Positions 16,790-27,364 of a DNA stretch of 64,000 nt are shown here, in pieces. Origin of the DNA: Virgibacillus necropolis (GTDB lineage Bacteria > Bacillota > Bacilli > Bacillales > Amphibacillaceae); the NCBI RefSeq assembly GCF_002224365.1, contig NZ_CP022437.1:3720001-3784000 (forward strand), written 5' to 3'. Both the position numbers and the translations under genes were made by a program. Under the pieces are notes generated by a model. It did not search any database. It was not told the origin of the DNA and saw only the letters and a list, made by a program, of their open reading frames with translations. Each line of letters starts with the position of its first letter. Positions within the stretch are counted from its first letter, which is position 1.

Positions 16790-18210
16790 ACATACTTCAT
16801 AGATAATCCATCATAAAGACTTGCATAATCACGCGCCGAATCTTTCCAACTAAACTGACTTTTATTCACATTTTTACCAAGAGTTGCCCATTGAGTTGGA
16901 TTGTGGTAAGTAGTTAACGAATAATGCAATACGGCTAAGAGGTCATGGGCATTGTAATTTGTAAAGCTAAATCCATTTCCTTCACCAGTAAATTCATTAA
17001 AAGAAATTACCGTATCTTTCAGTCCCCCCGTCTCCCGTACAATTGGTACTGTTTTATATTGCAGAGAGATAAGTTGAGCCAAACCACAAGGTTCAAATTT
17101 GGATGGCATGACGAAGAAGTCTGCTCCCGCATACAATTGACGCGCCATCCCTTCATCAAAGGTCAACAAGGTCACTAATTTATCTGGATAACGGTCAGCT
17201 GTTTCGGCAAAATAGCGTTCAAATTCTTGATCGCCAGTTCCGAGTATGACGAATTGAACGTCCTCCAGAAGAAACTCATCTAAGATAGCCTGGACAAGAT
17301 GCAATCCTTTTTGTTCTACCAGACGGGTAATAATCGTATAAAGGGGTTTTTTACCATCAATCGGTAATCCAACTTTCTCTTGTAGCAATATCTTATTATC
17401 CCTTTTTTTAGCTCTTGAAGAGCGATAATTGACGGGGATTAACGGGTCAATCGATGGATTGTATTCCTTTGTATCAATGCCATTAAGCACCCCGACTATA
17501 TCATTCGATCTTTCTAAAAGAATCGGATGAAGACCTTCACTAAAATAAGGATTGGTAATTTCTTCTGCATAGCTTGGACTAACGGTTGTGATTTTATCCG
17601 CGTGGAACAGTCCGCTTTTTAAACAATTTAGCATACCGTTCCATTCCAATCCGGCGATATGATCTTCGGGTAAATTAAAGAAATCAGCAAATGTGGTGAG
17701 TGGCATGATTCCTTGGTATTTAATATTGTGAATCGTGAATACCGTTTTTAATCCTTCGATTGGCTGACTGATTTTGGCAAGCGCCACAGCTATTCCTGCT
17801 TGCCAATCATGAGCATGTAGGATATGTGGTTTAAATTCCAGATGGGTCAATGCCTCAATGACCGCGTGACCGAAAAAGACAAACCGTTCCCCATCATCAT
17901 AATACCCATATATACCTTTTCTAGTGAAATAATAGTCGTTTGCGATGAAGTAATAAAGAATATTATTATAGTTCAACGTATATATACGAGCTTCCTGATT
18001 TCGCCAACCAAACTCGACTTCAAATGAAGTATGGTACTCCATCTGATCACGCCATTTTTCCGCTATTTCATCATAAAGCGGCAGGATGACACGTACATCT
18101 ACTCCTTCATTTGCTTTTAATGCTTGCGGAAGAGATCCGATTACATCTGCAAGTCCACCTGTTTTAACGAATGGTGTGCATTCCGAAGCAACAAATAATA
18201 CATTTTCCAT
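16786..18210 (-). CDS. glgA: Glycogen synthase (ADP-glucose type)
   Basis: A GT5 glycosyltransferase of 474 residues that extends alpha-1,4-glucan chains from ADP-glucose. The ADP-glucose motif KTGGLADV is at residues 17-24, with HAHDWQAG in the N-terminal domain and PSKFEPCGLAQLISL in the C-terminal domain. GGAGG precedes the ATG. It overlaps glgP by four bases. Upstream, about 450 bases of repeats separate it from glgD, which is unusual, since glgD and glgA are normally adjacent in the B. subtilis operon. Confidence 0.97.
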   Translation of the reverse strand: MENVLFVASECTPFVKTGGLADVIGSLPQALKANEGVDVRVILPLYDEIAEKWRDQMEYHTSFEVEFGWRNQEARIYTLNYNNILYYFIANDYYFTRKGIYGYYDDGERFVFFGHAVIEALTHLEFKPHILHAHDWQAGIAVALAKISQPIEGLKTVFTIHNIKYQGIMPLTTFADFFNLPEDHIAGLEWNGMLNCLKSGLFHADKITTVSPSYAEEITNPYFSEGLHPILLERSNDIVGVLNGIDTKEYNPSIDPLIPVNYRSSRAKKRDNKILLQEKVGLPIDGKKPLYTIITRLVEQKGLHLVQAILDEFLLEDVQFVILGTGDQEFERYFAETADRYPDKLVTLLTFDEGMARQLYAGADFFVMPSKFEPCGLAQLISLQYKTVPIVRETGGLKDTVISFNEFTGEGNGFSFTNYNAHDLLAVLHYSLTTYHNPTQWATLGKNVNKSQFSWKDSARDYASLYDGLSMKYV

Positions 18211-18243
18211 TGTGAGATCCCTCCTTTTTTCTTATAAGCCAGA

Positions 18244-18566
18244 TCCAGCTCCAGCGCCCAGCGACTAGTGGACTTCCTTCACCTCCGTGCGATAAGTCAA
18301 CATCGGTTGTTAGAAGGAAGGCCGACTAAAACGGGCTTTGCGCCCAACGTCGGCACCCCCCTATGAAGGGGCGTGTTTCCTTTTCACTTCATCACAGCAT
18401 AAGATTCACTTTGACTTTCGCCTTTGTGGGCGATAAGTCAAGTTCATCTAATCTCCTGCGGAAGAATGTTCGATTAAGACCGCCGCTTTGCGCGGCAACA
18501 TCGAACCACCCGTGTTGCACGGGCGCAGTCCATACGTCGCTATACGGGCGCTTGCGCTTTTGTTCC
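18244..18566 (+). repeat. Composite GC-rich repeat R2, long form
   Basis: It begins CTCCAGCGCCCAGCGACTAGT and GGACTTCC, continues with GATAAGTCAACATCGGTT, and ends CCATACGTCGCTATACGGGCGCTTGCGCTTTT. Both ends match the shorter copy at 47003-47148. This copy holds about 180 extra bases in the middle with several small hairpins (for example ACGGGCTTTGCGCCC and CCGCTTTGCGCGG). An R1 element abuts it at 18567. Confidence 0.8.
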
Positions 18567-18659
18567 ACTGATAAGAAAGTATAAATTTTTAGTGGATATC
18601 AGTATAAGGGCAACTAAGGCTTTCGCCATTAAAGCTTGGCGATAAGCCAAGTTTTCTAA
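18567..18659 (-). repeat. Dispersed repeat R1 abutting the glgD stop codon
   Basis: A full-length R1 copy in reverse orientation relative to 10787: ACTGATAAGAAAGTATAA through GGATATCAGTATAAGGGC, GGCTTTCGCCATTAAAGC, and TTGGCGATAAGCC to TTTTCTAA. Its last base touches the glgD stop codon at 18660, so it forms the immediate 3' end of glgD. Confidence 0.85.
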
Positions 18660-19766
18660 TCACATGACTTTTCTTTTTGCGACTACATACGGCTTTTCCG
18701 CTGAACCGATTAATTTTTGATTCGCGGTCACATGAACGTCTTTATCCAATATTACATTTTCTAAATGAACGCCTGATTCAATTGTACAACGTTGCATGAT
18801 AATTGAATTTTTGATCGTTGCACCTGCTTCCACAGATACACCACGAAACAGGACGCTGTTCTCTACCTCACCATCAACGACACAGCCATTTGCAAGAATC
18901 GACCGGTTAACACTACTTTGATTTCCGTATTTTGCAGGTGGTTGATTCCCAATTTTAGTCCGAATAAATGGTTGCTTGTAAAACAGCGCCCGATAATTAT
19001 CCGCCGATAACAGGTTCATATTATGTCGGAAATAACTTTCAATCGTATTGACAAAAGCACCATATCCATTATTATGATATGTCTGCACGTTTAATTCAGA
19101 GAGTTTTTCTTTAATTCCATGGATGAAAAAGTGATCTTTATGATGGGCAATACAGTCATCAACCAATTCCATTAACAGATCCTTGTTAATAATAAAAACA
19201 CCTGTAAACAGTTGCGGATTCCGCTTGTCGTTCGTTATACCTTCAACCCAGCCATATTCATCTGAATCGATACGTAAACAAGTTTCATGTCCTGTATTTA
19301 ACTCTTCTACCTGAGTAGAAATCAATGTAACGTCGGCATCGCGGTCAAGGTGAAACTTAAATGCATCCTGATAATCGGTATTTGTAATAAATTGACTCCC
19401 GCTGATAAGCACATGTGTTGATTTACCCCGAATAAAATAATCACGGTTATTGTGATAGAATCGTAAATCACCCTTTGAAATATCTGTCGGATCATTCCAG
19501 TCTGGAGGAAGAATAAATAAACCTCCATTTTGTCGGCCTAACCCCCAGTTTTCACCTGTCCCGAGATGATCCATTAAGGAACGATATTTAGTTGAAGTGA
19601 AAATTGCTATTTCTTCTATGTTCGAGTTCCCCATATTGGAAAGGGGAAAATCAATCAAACGATACCGTCCCGCGAAAGGTATAGATGCACCACTACGGAA
19701 ATAAGTTAATTCATGAAAAAAGTGGTGCTCATGTTCCAAATTAATAAGGCCCATCATTGTCTTCAT
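18660..19766 (-). CDS. glgD: GlgD, non-catalytic subunit of ADP-glucose pyrophosphorylase
   Basis: 368 residues, homologous to GlgC over its whole length, with a nucleotidyltransferase domain and a C-terminal left-handed beta-helix. The N-terminal nucleotide loop (GGxGxRL) is absent: the equivalent stretch reads MGLINLEHEHHFFHELTYFR. This fits the known role of GlgD as a regulatory partner that stimulates GlgC in Bacillus-type enzymes. The start at 19766 is chosen because GAGG lies nine bases upstream; a GTG at 19772 is too close to that site. 26 bases separate it from glgC. Confidence 0.93.
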   Translation of the reverse strand: MKTMMGLINLEHEHHFFHELTYFRSGASIPFAGRYRLIDFPLSNMGNSNIEEIAIFTSTKYRSLMDHLGTGENWGLGRQNGGLFILPPDWNDPTDISKGDLRFYHNNRDYFIRGKSTHVLISGSQFITNTDYQDAFKFHLDRDADVTLISTQVEELNTGHETCLRIDSDEYGWVEGITNDKRNPQLFTGVFIINKDLLMELVDDCIAHHKDHFFIHGIKEKLSELNVQTYHNNGYGAFVNTIESYFRHNMNLLSADNYRALFYKQPFIRTKIGNQPPAKYGNQSSVNRSILANGCVVDGEVENSVLFRGVSVEAGATIKNSIIMQRCTIESGVHLENVILDKDVHVTANQKLIGSAEKPYVVAKRKVM

Positions 19767-19792
19767 CAACACATTCCTCTCTTTTATCTAGT

Positions 19793-20929
19793 TTAAGCTA
19801 GTATGGATGCTAGTGATTTTTGATCGATAACAAGTGGTTCCTCCTCCTTACCAACTTGAATACAGGTTCCCTCAGGGATAGTTGTGTTGCCCATCACAAT
19901 CACTCGCTCCAAAATAACGTTTTTATCTACCGTTACTCCAGGGTGTAAAATGGACTGATAAATCTCACTGTCTTGTTTGATTTCTACATTCTCAAATAAC
20001 ACGGAACAATTAACCGTTCCAGAAACCCAACAACCCGAGTTAATGAGTGAATGTTTTACTACCGCCGTTTCACCAAAATATTGCGGTGGGAAGTTTGATT
20101 CATTTGAATAAATTCTCCAGTTTTTATTATTTAAAGAGAGTTGCAAATCCTCGTCAAGCAAATCCATATTTGCTTCCCAGTAACTTTGAATGGTACCAAC
20201 ATCTTTCCAATAACCTTCGAAACGGTAAGCGAATAAACGAAGATCATCATTGACCATAGCAGGGATAATATCTTTTCCGAAATCATGACTTGAATATATA
20301 TTCGCAGCATCTTCCAGCAAATAGGATTTTAAGGTACTCCATGTAAATATATAAATACCCATTGACGCTAGATCATTTTTTGGATTCTCTGGCTTCTCAT
20401 CGAATTCATAAATTCTCATGTCATCCGTCGTATTAAGGATCCCAAACCGCGATGCTTCATCCCAAGGTACAGGAATTACTGAGATGGTTGCATCAGCTTT
20501 CGTTTGTTTATGGTGATGCAGAAGAGTTGAATAATCCATTTGATAGATGTGGTCACCTGAAATAACGAGTATGTATTCCGGATCATGTTGATCAATGAAA
20601 TGAATGTTTTGATAGATAGCATCTGCGGTTCCAGAATACCAGTCTCCACCATCTTTTCCTGTATAAGGAGAAAGAACTGTCGCACCACCGTGCTGTCGGT
20701 TTAAATCCCATGGTCCGCCGGTTCCAATATGTTTGTTCAGTTCAAGCGGAGAATATTGGGTCATTACCCCCACCGTCTGAATGCCTGAATTAGTGCAATT
20801 ACTTAATGTAAAATCAATTATCCTGTATTTCCCTCCGAAATGTACGGCTGGTTTTGCTAAGTCCTTGGTTAATGCTCCTAACCGTTTCCCTTCTCCACCA
20901 GCTAATAGCATGCCTACACATTCTTTCAT
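19793..20929 (-). CDS. glgC: Glucose-1-phosphate adenylyltransferase, catalytic subunit
   Basis: Makes ADP-glucose from ATP and glucose 1-phosphate, the committed step of glycogen synthesis. 378 residues. The catalytic loop [12 protein letters not shown] (residues 10-21) with the following lysine in [10 protein letters not shown], the metal site [10 protein letters not shown], and [19 protein letters not shown] are intact. The C-terminal beta-helix begins near residue 285. It overlaps the glgB stop by four bases and has GAGGAGG before its ATG. Confidence 0.97.
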   Translation of the reverse strand: MKECVGMLLAGGEGKRLGALTKDLAKPAVHFGGKYRIIDFTLSNCTNSGIQTVGVMTQYSPLELNKHIGTGGPWDLNRQHGGATVLSPYTGKDGGDWYSGTADAIYQNIHFIDQHDPEYILVISGDHIYQMDYSTLLHHHKQTKADATISVIPVPWDEASRFGILNTTDDMRIYEFDEKPENPKNDLASMGIYIFTWSTLKSYLLEDAANIYSSHDFGKDIIPAMVNDDLRLFAYRFEGYWKDVGTIQSYWEANMDLLDEDLQLSLNNKNWRIYSNESNFPPQYFGETAVVKHSLINSGCWVSGTVNCSVLFENVEIKQDSEIYQSILHPGVTVDKNVILERVIVMGNTTIPEGTCIQVGKEEEPLVIDQKSLASILA

Positions 20930-22878
20930 TGAATAGCCTCCTCTACAGAATTTATTATTTTTTTGCGTTTAAAAATAGTAATAGCTAAAGGCGGTATTTT
21001 TATTTTTATATGTTGCGTGAGACCGTGCCATTTTTCAGGGAAACTAAAATGATCTGCCTCATTTAATTGGTCCGTTCCTCCGAAGGCTGCTGCATCTGAA
21101 CTGAAAATTTCTTTATAAGTCCCTGGTTCAGGGACACCAACTTTGTAGTCATAGTAAACATTCGGTGTAAAGTTACAAATAATAATTAACTCTTCACCAC
21201 TCGTACTACGCCTGCGAAAAGCAATAATGCTTTGTTCTATATTATGTGGATCAATCCATTCAAAGCCTTCCGAATTATGATCCAGTTCATAGAGTTCTGG
21301 ATATGCAAGGTAAAATTGGTTTAGCGCTTTTACATAATGATAGATTGCGTGATGAAGCGGGTAGTCTAGCAGATGCCAGTCAAGTTGTTCCTGATCTTTC
21401 CATTCAGCATATTGTGCGAGTTCACCTCCCATAAATATTAATTTCTTACCGGGATGTGCCATCATATAACCGTATAACAATCTAAGATTAGCAAACTGCT
21501 GCCACTGATCCCCAGGCATTTTATCTAGCAATGATTTTTTCCCGTGGACAACTTCATCATGTGAAAGTGGGAGCAGAAAATTTTCTGAATGGGTATACAT
21601 AAATGAAAAAGTAAGTAGATTATGATGCCACTTACGGTGAATGGAATCATTCTCCATATAGCTAAGCATGTCATTCATCCACCCCATATTCCATTTAAAG
21701 TTAAAACCGAGTCCCCCCTTGTACGTCGGAGCCGTCACAAGCGGTAAATCCGAACTGTCCTCAGCCATCATCAATGCACCTGGTTCATAGGAAAAAATAG
21801 CATCGTTTAATTTACGAATAAAAGCAAATGCCTCAAGATTTTCCTCTCCCGAGTAAGAGTTATAAACTTTTTCCTCGCCCTCCGATTTATCAAAATTAAG
21901 ATAAAGCATACTAGCAACAGCGTCAACGCGTATCCCGTCGATATGGTATTCTTCAAACCAAAAAAGTGCATTTGAGATTAAAAAACTCTGTACCTCAGGT
22001 CGTCCAAAGTCAAAAGTTAGTGTGCCCCACGACCTTTTTTCAGCTTTACGAGGATCAGCATATTCATATAAGGCTTCCCCGTCGAACTTTCGAAGTGCAA
22101 ACTCATCCTTACAAAAATGGCCTGGTACCCAGTCCATAATGACCCCAATATTATGTTTATGGCATTGGTCAACAAAATATTTGAAGTCATTACGCGGACC
22201 ATAGCGAGCCGTTACTGAAAAGTACCCGGTTATTTGATAGCCCCATGACAAATCAAATGGATGTTCCGCAAGCGGAAGTAGTTCAATATGGGTAAAGCCT
22301 AACGATTTGACATATGGAATCAATTCATCAGCAAGTTCTATGTACGTATAAAAGTCCTCGGCACTTCTCGTTTCTCCAGGATTCAATTTACCCGCTTTTT
22401 TCATTTTCCAAGAACCTAAATGTACTTCATAAATCGAGATGGGTGATTTATGGGCATCAAACGTCTTCTTTTTTTCTTCCCATTCTTGATCATTCCATTC
22501 ATGTAAGGAAAGTATGGGCGTAATCGATGCTGTAGCAGGACGAAGCTCAGACTGTAGTGCATATGGATCGGCTTTCAACAGCTTGTGACCATTCATCGAT
22601 TTAATTTCATATTTATAAGGAATATTTTCAGGAATATCCGTAAAAAAACCTACCCACAGCCCCTCGTCGGTTATTCTCTTTAATACATGTTCACTACCAT
22701 CCCATTGATTAGATTCACAAGCAACCTGGACTTCAATGGCATTTGGAGCCCAAACTGCAAATCGATAGCCCTTAATTCCTTCCCAGTTTATAGTGTGACA
22801 GCCTAATAATTTATTAGCGCGATAATTCGTTCCCTGGTGAAATAAAAATATATCCTCTTCTGAAATGTTATAATACAA
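20926..22878 (-). CDS. glgB: 1,4-alpha-glucan branching enzyme
   Basis: A GH13 enzyme of 650 residues, first gene of the glycogen operon, which introduces alpha-1,6 branches. An N-terminal CBM48 ([18 protein letters not shown], near residues 36-53) precedes the barrel. Catalytic motifs are [22 protein letters not shown] with the nucleophile Asp, [10 protein letters not shown] with the acid Glu, and [12 protein letters not shown]. The start is a TTG, with GGGGAG eight bases upstream. Coupled to glgC through an ATGA-type overlap. Length is usual for the Bacillus group. Confidence 0.96.
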   Translation of the reverse strand: MYYNISEEDIFLFHQGTNYRANKLLGCHTINWEGIKGYRFAVWAPNAIEVQVACESNQWDGSEHVLKRITDEGLWVGFFTDIPENIPYKYEIKSMNGHKLLKADPYALQSELRPATASITPILSLHEWNDQEWEEKKKTFDAHKSPISIYEVHLGSWKMKKAGKLNPGETRSAEDFYTYIELADELIPYVKSLGFTHIELLPLAEHPFDLSWGYQITGYFSVTARYGPRNDFKYFVDQCHKHNIGVIMDWVPGHFCKDEFALRKFDGEALYEYADPRKAEKRSWGTLTFDFGRPEVQSFLISNALFWFEEYHIDGIRVDAVASMLYLNFDKSEGEEKVYNSYSGEENLEAFAFIRKLNDAIFSYEPGALMMAEDSSDLPLVTAPTYKGGLGFNFKWNMGWMNDMLSYMENDSIHRKWHHNLLTFSFMYTHSENFLLPLSHDEVVHGKKSLLDKMPGDQWQQFANLRLLYGYMMAHPGKKLIFMGGELAQYAEWKDQEQLDWHLLDYPLHHAIYHYVKALNQFYLAYPELYELDHNSEGFEWIDPHNIEQSIIAFRRRSTSGEELIIICNFTPNVYYDYKVGVPEPGTYKEIFSSDAAAFGGTDQLNEADHFSFPEKWHGLTQHIKIKIPPLAITIFKRKKIINSVEEAIQ

Positions 22879-23182
22879 TGATCTGACTCCCCTCTTGCAG
22901 CCTTTATGACCAACACAATAAGTAGTGAATCTAATGACTCTATTAAGCTAGTATAAACCATTTCACAACTAAAATGTTCTGAATATTATCGACAAATTAT
23001 GAAGGGATTTATCTATTTTTGTCGAAGTTTACCAAAAAACATTAGGTTTATGGTTTAAAAATTTTGTGAATAATTTTAAAAAAAGAAGTCTATGATTAAC
23101 CACGAAATCAGATAGGTTTCCTAAACGGGAATATAAACATATACTATGAGCTAGGTATTGCTTATGAAATGGGGTTACTGCT
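22879..23182. other. Divergent glgB/pulA intergenic region
   Basis: About 300 AT-rich bases between divergently transcribed glgB and pulA must hold both promoters. TATACT at 23140-23145 is a possible -10 box for pulA, but no good -35 box is in register. I see no clear cre site, riboswitch or terminator. Confidence 0.4.
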
Positions 23183-25300
23183 TTGAAAAACAAGGTAGCA
23201 TGGATAGATGATATTCGCCTTTTAACTGTAAGGCTTGAAGGTATAGATTTACTTGAAACAGAAGAAGTACCTGTAATTTATTGGAAGAAAAGAGGAAAAT
23301 ATTTTCCTGTTAAAATAGATAAAATTATTGATGATTCCACAGTCAGTATGACGTTTTCTGAAGAATTGCCAATGGGAGAAATCCTTGTGCTTCTTTGGGG
23401 TAAAAGAAAAATACCAGTTTACCCTAGGGCTATTGTCCGAACGGAATGGTTTGAAAACCATTATTCTGATTTGAATGCTAAGCTTGGGGCAGATTACCAA
23501 GAATCAGCAACAACATTTTCAGTCTGGGCTCCGACGGCTATCTCCGTAAAAGTATGTCTAAATCAAAAGGTATTTACGTTAAGTCGAGAAAAAAGTGGCA
23601 TATGGAAAAGAAAGATAGTCGGTGAGTGGCATGGCTTCACCTACCAATATGAGGTGACCGTGAATGGAACAACGACATATGCCAACGATCCTTATGCCAA
23701 AGCTATGTTAGCCAATAGTACAAAAAGTGTCATTGTTGACCTATCCAAAACAGATCCAGCTGATTTCACCAATGTAGAAAGACCTAAACTGCAGAATTTG
23801 CAGGATGCCATTATTTACGAGTTACATGTAAGGGATGCAACGATACAAGCGAATAGTGGTGTTGTCAACAAGGGGAAATTTTCAGGTCTAGCGGAAGCGG
23901 CTACAACCACTCTAAACAGTTATTCGACTGGACTTTCCTATCTAAAGGAACTTGGTATTACCCATGTTCAACTTTTACCGATTAATGACTTCGCTCGTGT
24001 AAATGAGCTAGATTCAGATAGCGATTATAACTGGGGCTATGACCCATTATATTTTCAAGTACCAGAGGGGAGTTACTCCACCGATCCTGAAGACCCCCTG
24101 GCAAGAATTAAAGAATGTAAAGAGATGATTAAAAAGTTTCATCAGGAAGGAATCTCCGTCATCCTCGACGTCGTGTATAATCATGTATTTATTATGGAAG
24201 AATCTCCCTTTGAGAAGATTGTTCCTGGGTATTATTTCCGCTATCATACCGACGGCAGTTTAAGTAATGGAACTGGGGTAGGTAATGATCTTGCTACAGA
24301 ACGTAGAATGGTGCGTAAATTCATTATAGATACAATCAATTTTTGGCTTCAAGAATATAAAGTAGATGGATTTCGCTTTGACTTAATGGGGGCAATTGAT
24401 ATCGAAACAATGAAGAATGTTCACGAACGTTGCAGTAAAGAAGCAGTACCGATTATGCTTTTAGGTGAAGGATGGGAGCTTCCAACAGTCTTAGCTCCTG
24501 AAGACAAGGCCACCGCTATTAACTCGCAACAACTGTCTGGGATACGGTTTTTTAATGATTATTTTCGTGATTCACTTAAAGGAAATCAATTTGATACAAA
24601 CAGCGCCGGTTATGTTAACGGACTAGGTCATTTTATTGAAAGGTTGCCAAATCTAATTTCCGGTTCAGCATTAGAAACCTATGGTGAGCCCTTTGTATCT
24701 GAGGTGAATCAAACAATTAATTATGTTGAATGTCATGATAACCATACTTTATGGGATCGGCTTTCACTTACGAATGGCGATAAAAACGCATGGACCCGCA
24801 AGAAAATGCATCAACTTGCCTCAGGTATCACATTATTAAGTCAAGGTGTTCCCTTTATTCATGCTGGCCAAGAATGGTTCAGAAGTAAACAGGGAGATGA
24901 AAACAGCTATATTTCCGGTGATCAGATTAATCAGCTGGATTGGTATCAGAGAGAGTCGGAAAATGAGAATATAGTATTTATTAAATCTCTCATTGCTTTA
25001 AGGAAGAAATACAAGGTTTTCCGCCTTTCTTCAAAACAGGAAATAAGAAAAAGATTTAAAGTTTTAACCACGCCCTCCACACTCTTCGGCTTTGCGCTGC
25101 TCGGGGAGGACGAGGATCTTTCCATCTATGTTAATCCAACAGAAGAACGTCACCGTCTTCACTTACCTTCTTCAGGTAAGTGGCAGATTGCTGTAACAAA
25201 TGATGCACAAAAGCAGCAAGCCATGGAGGAAGTTATTGGCGAATATACATGTATTGAATCTTATGAGTTACTTGTTTTAAGGAGGTCTATCAAGAGTTAA
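23183..25300 (+). CDS. pulA: Type I pullulanase (glycogen-debranching)
   Basis: A GH13 debranching enzyme of 705 residues that hydrolyses alpha-1,6 links. No signal peptide is present, so it should act inside the cell on glycogen-derived dextrins. CBM48 (TTFSVWAPTAISVKVC) begins near residue 108, followed by YELHVRDAT, DVVYNHVF, VDGFRFDLMG with the nucleophile at about Asp400, GEGWEL with the acid near Glu429, and the YVECHDNHTLWD motif. The start is a TTG at 23183 after a short GGGG. It is divergent from glgB and supplies the debranching step that glgP needs. In B. subtilis the homologue AmyX lies elsewhere. Confidence 0.93.
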   Translation: MKNKVAWIDDIRLLTVRLEGIDLLETEEVPVIYWKKRGKYFPVKIDKIIDDSTVSMTFSEELPMGEILVLLWGKRKIPVYPRAIVRTEWFENHYSDLNAKLGADYQESATTFSVWAPTAISVKVCLNQKVFTLSREKSGIWKRKIVGEWHGFTYQYEVTVNGTTTYANDPYAKAMLANSTKSVIVDLSKTDPADFTNVERPKLQNLQDAIIYELHVRDATIQANSGVVNKGKFSGLAEAATTTLNSYSTGLSYLKELGITHVQLLPINDFARVNELDSDSDYNWGYDPLYFQVPEGSYSTDPEDPLARIKECKEMIKKFHQEGISVILDVVYNHVFIMEESPFEKIVPGYYFRYHTDGSLSNGTGVGNDLATERRMVRKFIIDTINFWLQEYKVDGFRFDLMGAIDIETMKNVHERCSKEAVPIMLLGEGWELPTVLAPEDKATAINSQQLSGIRFFNDYFRDSLKGNQFDTNSAGYVNGLGHFIERLPNLISGSALETYGEPFVSEVNQTINYVECHDNHTLWDRLSLTNGDKNAWTRKKMHQLASGITLLSQGVPFIHAGQEWFRSKQGDENSYISGDQINQLDWYQRESENENIVFIKSLIALRKKYKVFRLSSKQEIRKRFKVLTTPSTLFGFALLGEDEDLSIYVNPTEERHRLHLPSSGKWQIAVTNDAQKQQAMEEVIGEYTCIESYELLVLRRSIKS

Positions 25301-25329
25301 TGCCCGATAAATGAGCGAATGTAGTGAGG

Positions 25330-25360
25330 AAAGGGTCCGTCATCCAGACGGACCCTTTTT
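25330..25360. terminator. Bidirectional terminator between pulA and the MDR oxidoreductase
   Basis: AAAGGGTCCGT (25330-25340) pairs with ACGGACCCTTTTT (25348-25360). It is flanked by A and T runs, so it can serve both converging genes. Confidence 0.85.
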
Positions 25361-25366
25361 CTACTA

Positions 25367-26371
25367 TTAGTCAATCTCAGATACTTTCACAATCGCTTTC
25401 CCTAGATTTGCGCCTTTGAACAGGTCAAGAAAAGCATCAATCGTATGATCGAATCCATCTGTAATAGTTTCCTCATATTGCAATTTACCTTCTTGCACCC
25501 ATCCTGCTAATGCTTCCGTGCCCTCCTTGAAGCGGGGTGCATAATCACCAACTGTGAAGCCTTTCATCAATGCGCTGGTTTTGATTAAATAGCCTTGTAC
25601 GCGTCGGCCAATATCAGCCTTTTCGTTATTATAGGCAGAAATTGCTCCACAAACAGGGATGCGTGCAAATTTATTCAGAAGTGGTAATACGGCGTCACCA
25701 ATTGGCCCACCAACGTTTTCATAGTACACATCAATTCCATTTGGACATGCTTTATAAAGTGCAGTTTTAACGTCCTCCGTTTTATAATTAATCGCTGCAT
25801 CAAATCCTAATTCGTCTATGAGGTAGTTAATTTTCTCATCTGAACCAGCAATTCCAACTACATGAGCACCCTTAATTTTTGCGATCTGACCAACCGTTGA
25901 ACCAACTGCACCTGCTGCTCCAGATACAACAACCGTTTCACCGTCTTTAGGCTGACCAATATCTAACAGTCCAAAGTAAGCAGTTAATCCTGTCATTCCT
26001 AACACACTTAAATAAGCAGACGCCGGTGCAAGAGTAGTATCAATTTTCCGAATCACGGACTCCTTTGCAACCGAATACTCCTGCCATCCTAGCATTCCCG
26101 TGACAATGTCATTTTCTTTAAAATGCGGAGACTTTGATTCAACCACTTGTGCAACAACACCACTCGAAATAACTGAATTCAGCTCAAATGGTGGTACATA
26201 AGATTTAACATCATTCATACGTCCCCTTAAATAGGGATCAACTGATATATAATTTGTTCGAACAAGCACTTCCCCTTCAGCAGGTTCACCAATGGGCACC
26301 TGGCTGAATTCAAAATCCTCTTCTACTGGCGTTCCTACTGGCCTTTTCACGAGTTTAATTTGTTTTTGCAA
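25367..26371 (-). CDS. NADP-dependent oxidoreductase, MDR superfamily (YfmJ/CurA type)
   Basis: A zinc-independent medium-chain dehydrogenase/reductase of 334 residues, like B. subtilis YfmJ, E. coli CurA and mammalian leukotriene B4 12-hydroxydehydrogenase. The N terminus YISVDPYLRGRMND, the cofactor motif VSGAAGAVGSTVGQIAK (around residues 149-165) and YYENVGG are typical. Such enzymes reduce the double bond of alpha,beta-unsaturated ketones with NADPH. The start is a TTG with GAGAGG upstream. Last of a co-oriented set with the MBL hydrolase and nitronate monooxygenase; a small GGGGTC/GACCCC hairpin lies between it and the MBL gene. Confidence 0.85.
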   Translation of the reverse strand: MQKQIKLVKRPVGTPVEEDFEFSQVPIGEPAEGEVLVRTNYISVDPYLRGRMNDVKSYVPPFELNSVISSGVVAQVVESKSPHFKENDIVTGMLGWQEYSVAKESVIRKIDTTLAPASAYLSVLGMTGLTAYFGLLDIGQPKDGETVVVSGAAGAVGSTVGQIAKIKGAHVVGIAGSDEKINYLIDELGFDAAINYKTEDVKTALYKACPNGIDVYYENVGGPIGDAVLPLLNKFARIPVCGAISAYNNEKADIGRRVQGYLIKTSALMKGFTVGDYAPRFKEGTEALAGWVQEGKLQYEETITDGFDHTIDAFLDLFKGANLGKAIVKVSEID

Positions 26372-26420
26372 ACTATTTCATCCTCTCTTTGGGGTCTGAC
26401 CCCTTACTCTGAAAATATAA

Positions 26421-27359
26421 CTAACTATAATACCACCACTGACCGTTTCTATCTTCTCTTTTACATGATCCTTGTAATCGTAAATATTCCAAATGAGCAA
26501 GTGTTTCACCGATGGCAAATCGTAATTCATGAATGTTTAAGTCTTTTCGAAATAGTCCTTTGCAAATGGTGCTAACCGTACCACCTTCACCAATTGCTTC
26601 AATGGTTTGTACAAGGCGCTCATCATGGTGTGCTTTGATTTCGTCAATTCGGTCATTTGCTCCGTGGAACGGCTTACCGTGTGACGGAATCACAAGATCA
26701 GCGTCCAATTTTCGAACCTTTTCCAGTGATTGCAAATAAGAGGCTAATGGGTTTTGATCTCCATGGAACCAATACGAAATATTTGGCGTAATCTTCGGTA
26801 ATATGTGGTCAGTAGATAATAAAATATTTTTCTCATTACTATAAAACGTTACAAGTCCATCTGAATGACCTGGTGTGAAAATAACCTCATATTCATATTT
26901 ACCAATAACGACCATTTCACCTTCCTGGAAATAATGATCTACCTTAGGATACGGTGTGACCTGAGAAACAAATTCGCTTGTGTTACTTGTCATATTCCTG
27001 CTCACGTCATTTGGTACACCAGCTAGCCTATAATTATTGGAAAGTTTATTCAAAAAGCTCTCTTGCCAAGCATTTAGTCCTGCGTCAGCGTCAACCTTTG
27101 TCATCGAAACATGTGCCCCTGTCTTTTCCTGCAAACGGCCTACATAACCAAAATGATCGGGATGATAATGCGTAACTAAAATATCTGTAACCTTTTTCCC
27201 TGCTAATTCTAATTCCCATCTCTTTATCGTTTCCTTATCATGAAGCCCAGCATCAATGATTTTCCAGCCGTCTTCACCTTCAGCAACAAAACAATTTACA
27301 TGATTAAGGCGGAATGGAAGATTGAGTTTGATGAGTTTAAGTCCGAATTCTTCTAGCAT
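26421..27359 (-). CDS. MBL-fold metallo-hydrolase
   Basis: About 312 residues with the metallo-beta-lactamase signature THYHPDHFG (His, His, Asp, His within residues 64-71 of this start), a later metal His in FTPGHSDG and a final His in PSHGKPFHG. The C-terminal third (EIKAHHDERLVQTIEAIGEG onward) resembles the winged-helix tail of the LACTB2/YflN-like group. Hydrolytic substrate unknown; thioesters or lactones are likely for the family. The start at 27359 is chosen since AGAGGTG lies six bases upstream; an upstream GTG at 27368 overlaps the stop of the preceding gene. Confidence 0.82.
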   Translation of the reverse strand: MLEEFGLKLIKLNLPFRLNHVNCFVAEGEDGWKIIDAGLHDKETIKRWELELAGKKVTDILVTHYHPDHFGYVGRLQEKTGAHVSMTKVDADAGLNAWQESFLNKLSNNYRLAGVPNDVSRNMTSNTSEFVSQVTPYPKVDHYFQEGEMVVIGKYEYEVIFTPGHSDGLVTFYSNEKNILLSTDHILPKITPNISYWFHGDQNPLASYLQSLEKVRKLDADLVIPSHGKPFHGANDRIDEIKAHHDERLVQTIEAIGEGGTVSTICKGLFRKDLNIHELRFAIGETLAHLEYLRLQGSCKREDRNGQWWYYS

Positions 27360-27364
27360 TACTT

